Assembly: GCF_002395745.1 (NCBI RefSeq)
Contig: NZ_DGUN01000032.1
Coordinates: forward strand, 1-14,527
Direction: 5' to 3'
Origin: Fibrobacter sp. UBA4309
GTDB taxonomy: Bacteria > Fibrobacterota > Fibrobacteria > Fibrobacterales > Fibrobacteraceae
DNA length: 14,527 bases
The notes under the pieces are model-generated. The model had not been told where the DNA came from, did not search any database, and was given only the letters and a program-made list of their open reading frames with translations. Made by a program: the position numbers and the translations under genes. Shown piece after piece: positions 12,944 to 14,527 of the stretch. Each line of letters opens with the position of its first letter. Position 1 is the stretch's first letter.

Positions 12944-14527
12944 ATGAGCAATGAATATAGAATGAAAGCAATCAAGGCCATCGCGGCAGAAAACGCCGGC
13001 GAGAACCTCCCCGCAGCACCCGCAAACATCGACTTCTACGGCGAAGACGTCTTCAACGCCGAGGCCATGCGCGCCTATCTTCCCAAGGACATTTGCAAGA
13101 AGCTCTTCGCCACCATCGACGGTGGCGCACCGCTCGACCCGAGTATCGCCGGCGAAGTCGCCCACGCCATGAAAAAGTGGGCTATCGACCGCGGCGCTAC
13201 CCACTTTACCCACTGGTTCCAGCCCCTTACCGGTTCCACCGCCGAAAAGCACGACTCCTTCCTCGAACCCGAAGACGGCAAGGCCATTCTCGCCTTCAGC
13301 GGCAAGAACCTCATCGTCGGCGAACCGGACGCATCCTCTTTCCCGAGCGGAGGCCTCCGTTCTACTTTCGAAGCCCGCGGTTACACCGCCTGGGATCCGA
13401 CCTCCCCCGCCTTCATCAAGCGCCACGGTAACGGCGCCACGCTCTGCATCCCGACCGCATTCTGTAGCTACACTGGCGAAGCCTTGGACAAGAAGACCCC
13501 GCTGCTCCGCTCCATTCAGGCCCTGCAGAAGTCCGCCGACCGCCTCATGAGCCTCTTTGGCGTCGCTCCGCAGAAGGTTACCGTCACCCTCGGCGCCGAA
13601 CAGGAATACTTCCTGATCGACAAGCGCTTCTACCTGCAGCGCCCGGACCTCTACCAGGCGGGCCGTACACTGTTCGGTGCAGCACCTGCAAAGCACCAGC
13701 AGATGGAAGACCACTACTTCGGTAGCATTCCGGCACGCATTATCAACTTCATGAACGATGTGGAAAAGGAACTCTGGAAGCTCGGCATCCCGGCCAAGAC
13801 CCGCCACAACGAAGTCGCCCCGGCCCAGTTCGAACTCGCCCCGATGTTCGAGGAAGTGAACCTCGCCTGCGACCACAACATGCAGATTATGGAAGTGCTC
13901 CGCCAGGTCGCAGACCGCCACGGCCTCGTCTGCCTGCTGCACGAAAAGCCGTTCGCCGGCATCAACGGTTCCGGCAAGCACAACAACTGGTCCGTGAACT
14001 ACGGCAAGGTGAACCTGCTGAACCCGGGCAAGGACCCGCACCAGAACGCCATCTTCCTCACCACGCTCTGCGCTGTCATCTACGCCGTCGACACCCACGC
14101 CGACTTGCTCCGTATGGCTGTCGCCAGCGCCGGCAACGACCACCGTCTCGGTGCGAACGAAGCTCCTCCGGCAATCATCTCCATGTACCTTGGCGACCAG
14201 CTCGCCGACGTCATCGACCAGCTCGAAAAGGGTGACCCCAAGTCCAGCAAGCAGGCGGGCGCGCTCAAGCTCGGTTCCGATACGCTGCCGCCACTCCCGC
14301 GCGACGCGACCGACCGCAACAGAACTTCTCCGTTCGCCTTTACCGGCAACAAGTTTGAATTCCGCGCTCCGGGTTCTAGCCAGAGCTGCTCCGAACCGAA
14401 CGTCATCCTCAACACGATTGTGGCCGAAGCCTTCGACCTCATCGCCGACAAGATGCAGAACGTCCCTGCCGACAAGTTCCACGAAGAACTGCAGAACCTG
14501 TTGCAGAAGATCGTGAAGGAACACAAG
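12944..14527 (+). CDS. glnN: Type III glutamine synthetase (GSIII), 3' end beyond window
   Basis: The first 528 residues of an enzyme usually about 700 or more long; the frame is open to the window edge. It makes glutamine from glutamate, ammonia and ATP in the cytoplasm. GSIII marks are THFTHWFQPLTGSTAEKHDS (86-105), GAEQEYFLID (217-226) with metal-binding glutamates, the glutamate-binding segment NGSGKHNNWS (341-350), RLGANEAPPAIISMYLGD (401-418) and GNKFEFRAPGSS near 470-480. These are not shared with GSI or GSII in this form. The ATG has AGGAG 9 bases upstream. A sigma-54 promoter precedes it, indicating nitrogen control. GSIII is known from Bacteroides, rumen bacteria and cyanobacteria. 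Only the C-terminal part is missing; no damage is seen in the visible part. Confidence 0.97.
   Translation, partial: MSNEYRMKAIKAIAAENAGENLPAAPANIDFYGEDVFNAEAMRAYLPKDICKKLFATIDGGAPLDPSIAGEVAHAMKKWAIDRGATHFTHWFQPLTGSTAEKHDSFLEPEDGKAILAFSGKNLIVGEPDASSFPSGGLRSTFEARGYTAWDPTSPAFIKRHGNGATLCIPTAFCSYTGEALDKKTPLLRSIQALQKSADRLMSLFGVAPQKVTVTLGAEQEYFLIDKRFYLQRPDLYQAGRTLFGAAPAKHQQMEDHYFGSIPARIINFMNDVEKELWKLGIPAKTRHNEVAPAQFELAPMFEEVNLACDHNMQIMEVLRQVADRHGLVCLLHEKPFAGINGSGKHNNWSVNYGKVNLLNPGKDPHQNAIFLTTLCAVIYAVDTHADLLRMAVASAGNDHRLGANEAPPAIISMYLGDQLADVIDQLEKGDPKSSKQAGALKLGSDTLPPLPRDATDRNRTSPFAFTGNKFEFRAPGSSQSCSEPNVILNTIVAEAFDLIADKMQNVPADKFHEELQNLLQKIVKEHK

Noticed and set aside
12923..14524. A 533-codon open frame on the minus strand opposite glnN
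   Set aside because: The plus strand here encodes a clear type III glutamine synthetase. The minus-strand product has biased Val/Glu/Ala/Gly-rich composition and no recognisable domain; it is a shadow of strong codon bias.

Overview
The window comes from a Gram-negative bacterium. It encodes signal-peptide-bearing periplasmic proteins, an outer-membrane beta-barrel and a TonB-ExbB-ExbD set. Gene content (type III glutamine synthetase, an RND/LolA-like/barrel envelope cluster, start-proximal TAnnTTT motifs resembling Bacteroidetes promoters) suggests the Fibrobacteres-Chlorobi-Bacteroidetes group, most likely a Fibrobacter-like gut bacterium. This is recognition without a database search, so the organism call is moderate to low confidence. 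Coding density is very high. No gene-free stretch exceeds 300 bases, and no tRNA, rRNA, CRISPR array, transposase or phage gene was seen.

Left part (1-3303), envelope export and metal import. The 3' end of an RND/MMPL-type exporter is followed by a GufA-type ZIP metal transporter on the plus strand. It converges on feoAB, the ferrous iron uptake genes, on the minus strand. feoA is divergent from the next operon across a 158-base region rich in inverted repeats.

Middle (3462-9660), a six-gene plus-strand run with short gaps: a 791-aa RND/MMPL inner-membrane transporter, a periplasmic LolA-like lipoprotein-sorting-family protein, an outer-membrane beta-barrel with DUF1302-like features, then TonB, ExbB and ExbD. 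The first three could form an inner membrane to periplasm to outer membrane export route for a lipid or other hydrophobic cargo. The directly attached TonB motor, with no TonB-dependent receptor in view, makes this the most interesting part of the window. A pair of REP-like hairpins in inverted orientation sits between the LolA-like gene and the barrel gene.

Right part (9682-14527). A cysteine desulfurase is followed closely by a TtcA-like PP-loop ATPase, which makes sense as a sulfur donor plus tRNA thiolation enzyme. A NicO-family nickel/cobalt transporter lies on the minus strand and most likely starts at TTG. It is divergent from glnN (type III glutamine synthetase, cut by the window end). 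The 225-base region between them carries a textbook sigma-54 promoter for glnN, and upstream a perfect 19-bp palindrome, a second related dyad and three regularly spaced ATTTTTTG repeats. These point to nitrogen control through RpoN and an enhancer-binding protein.
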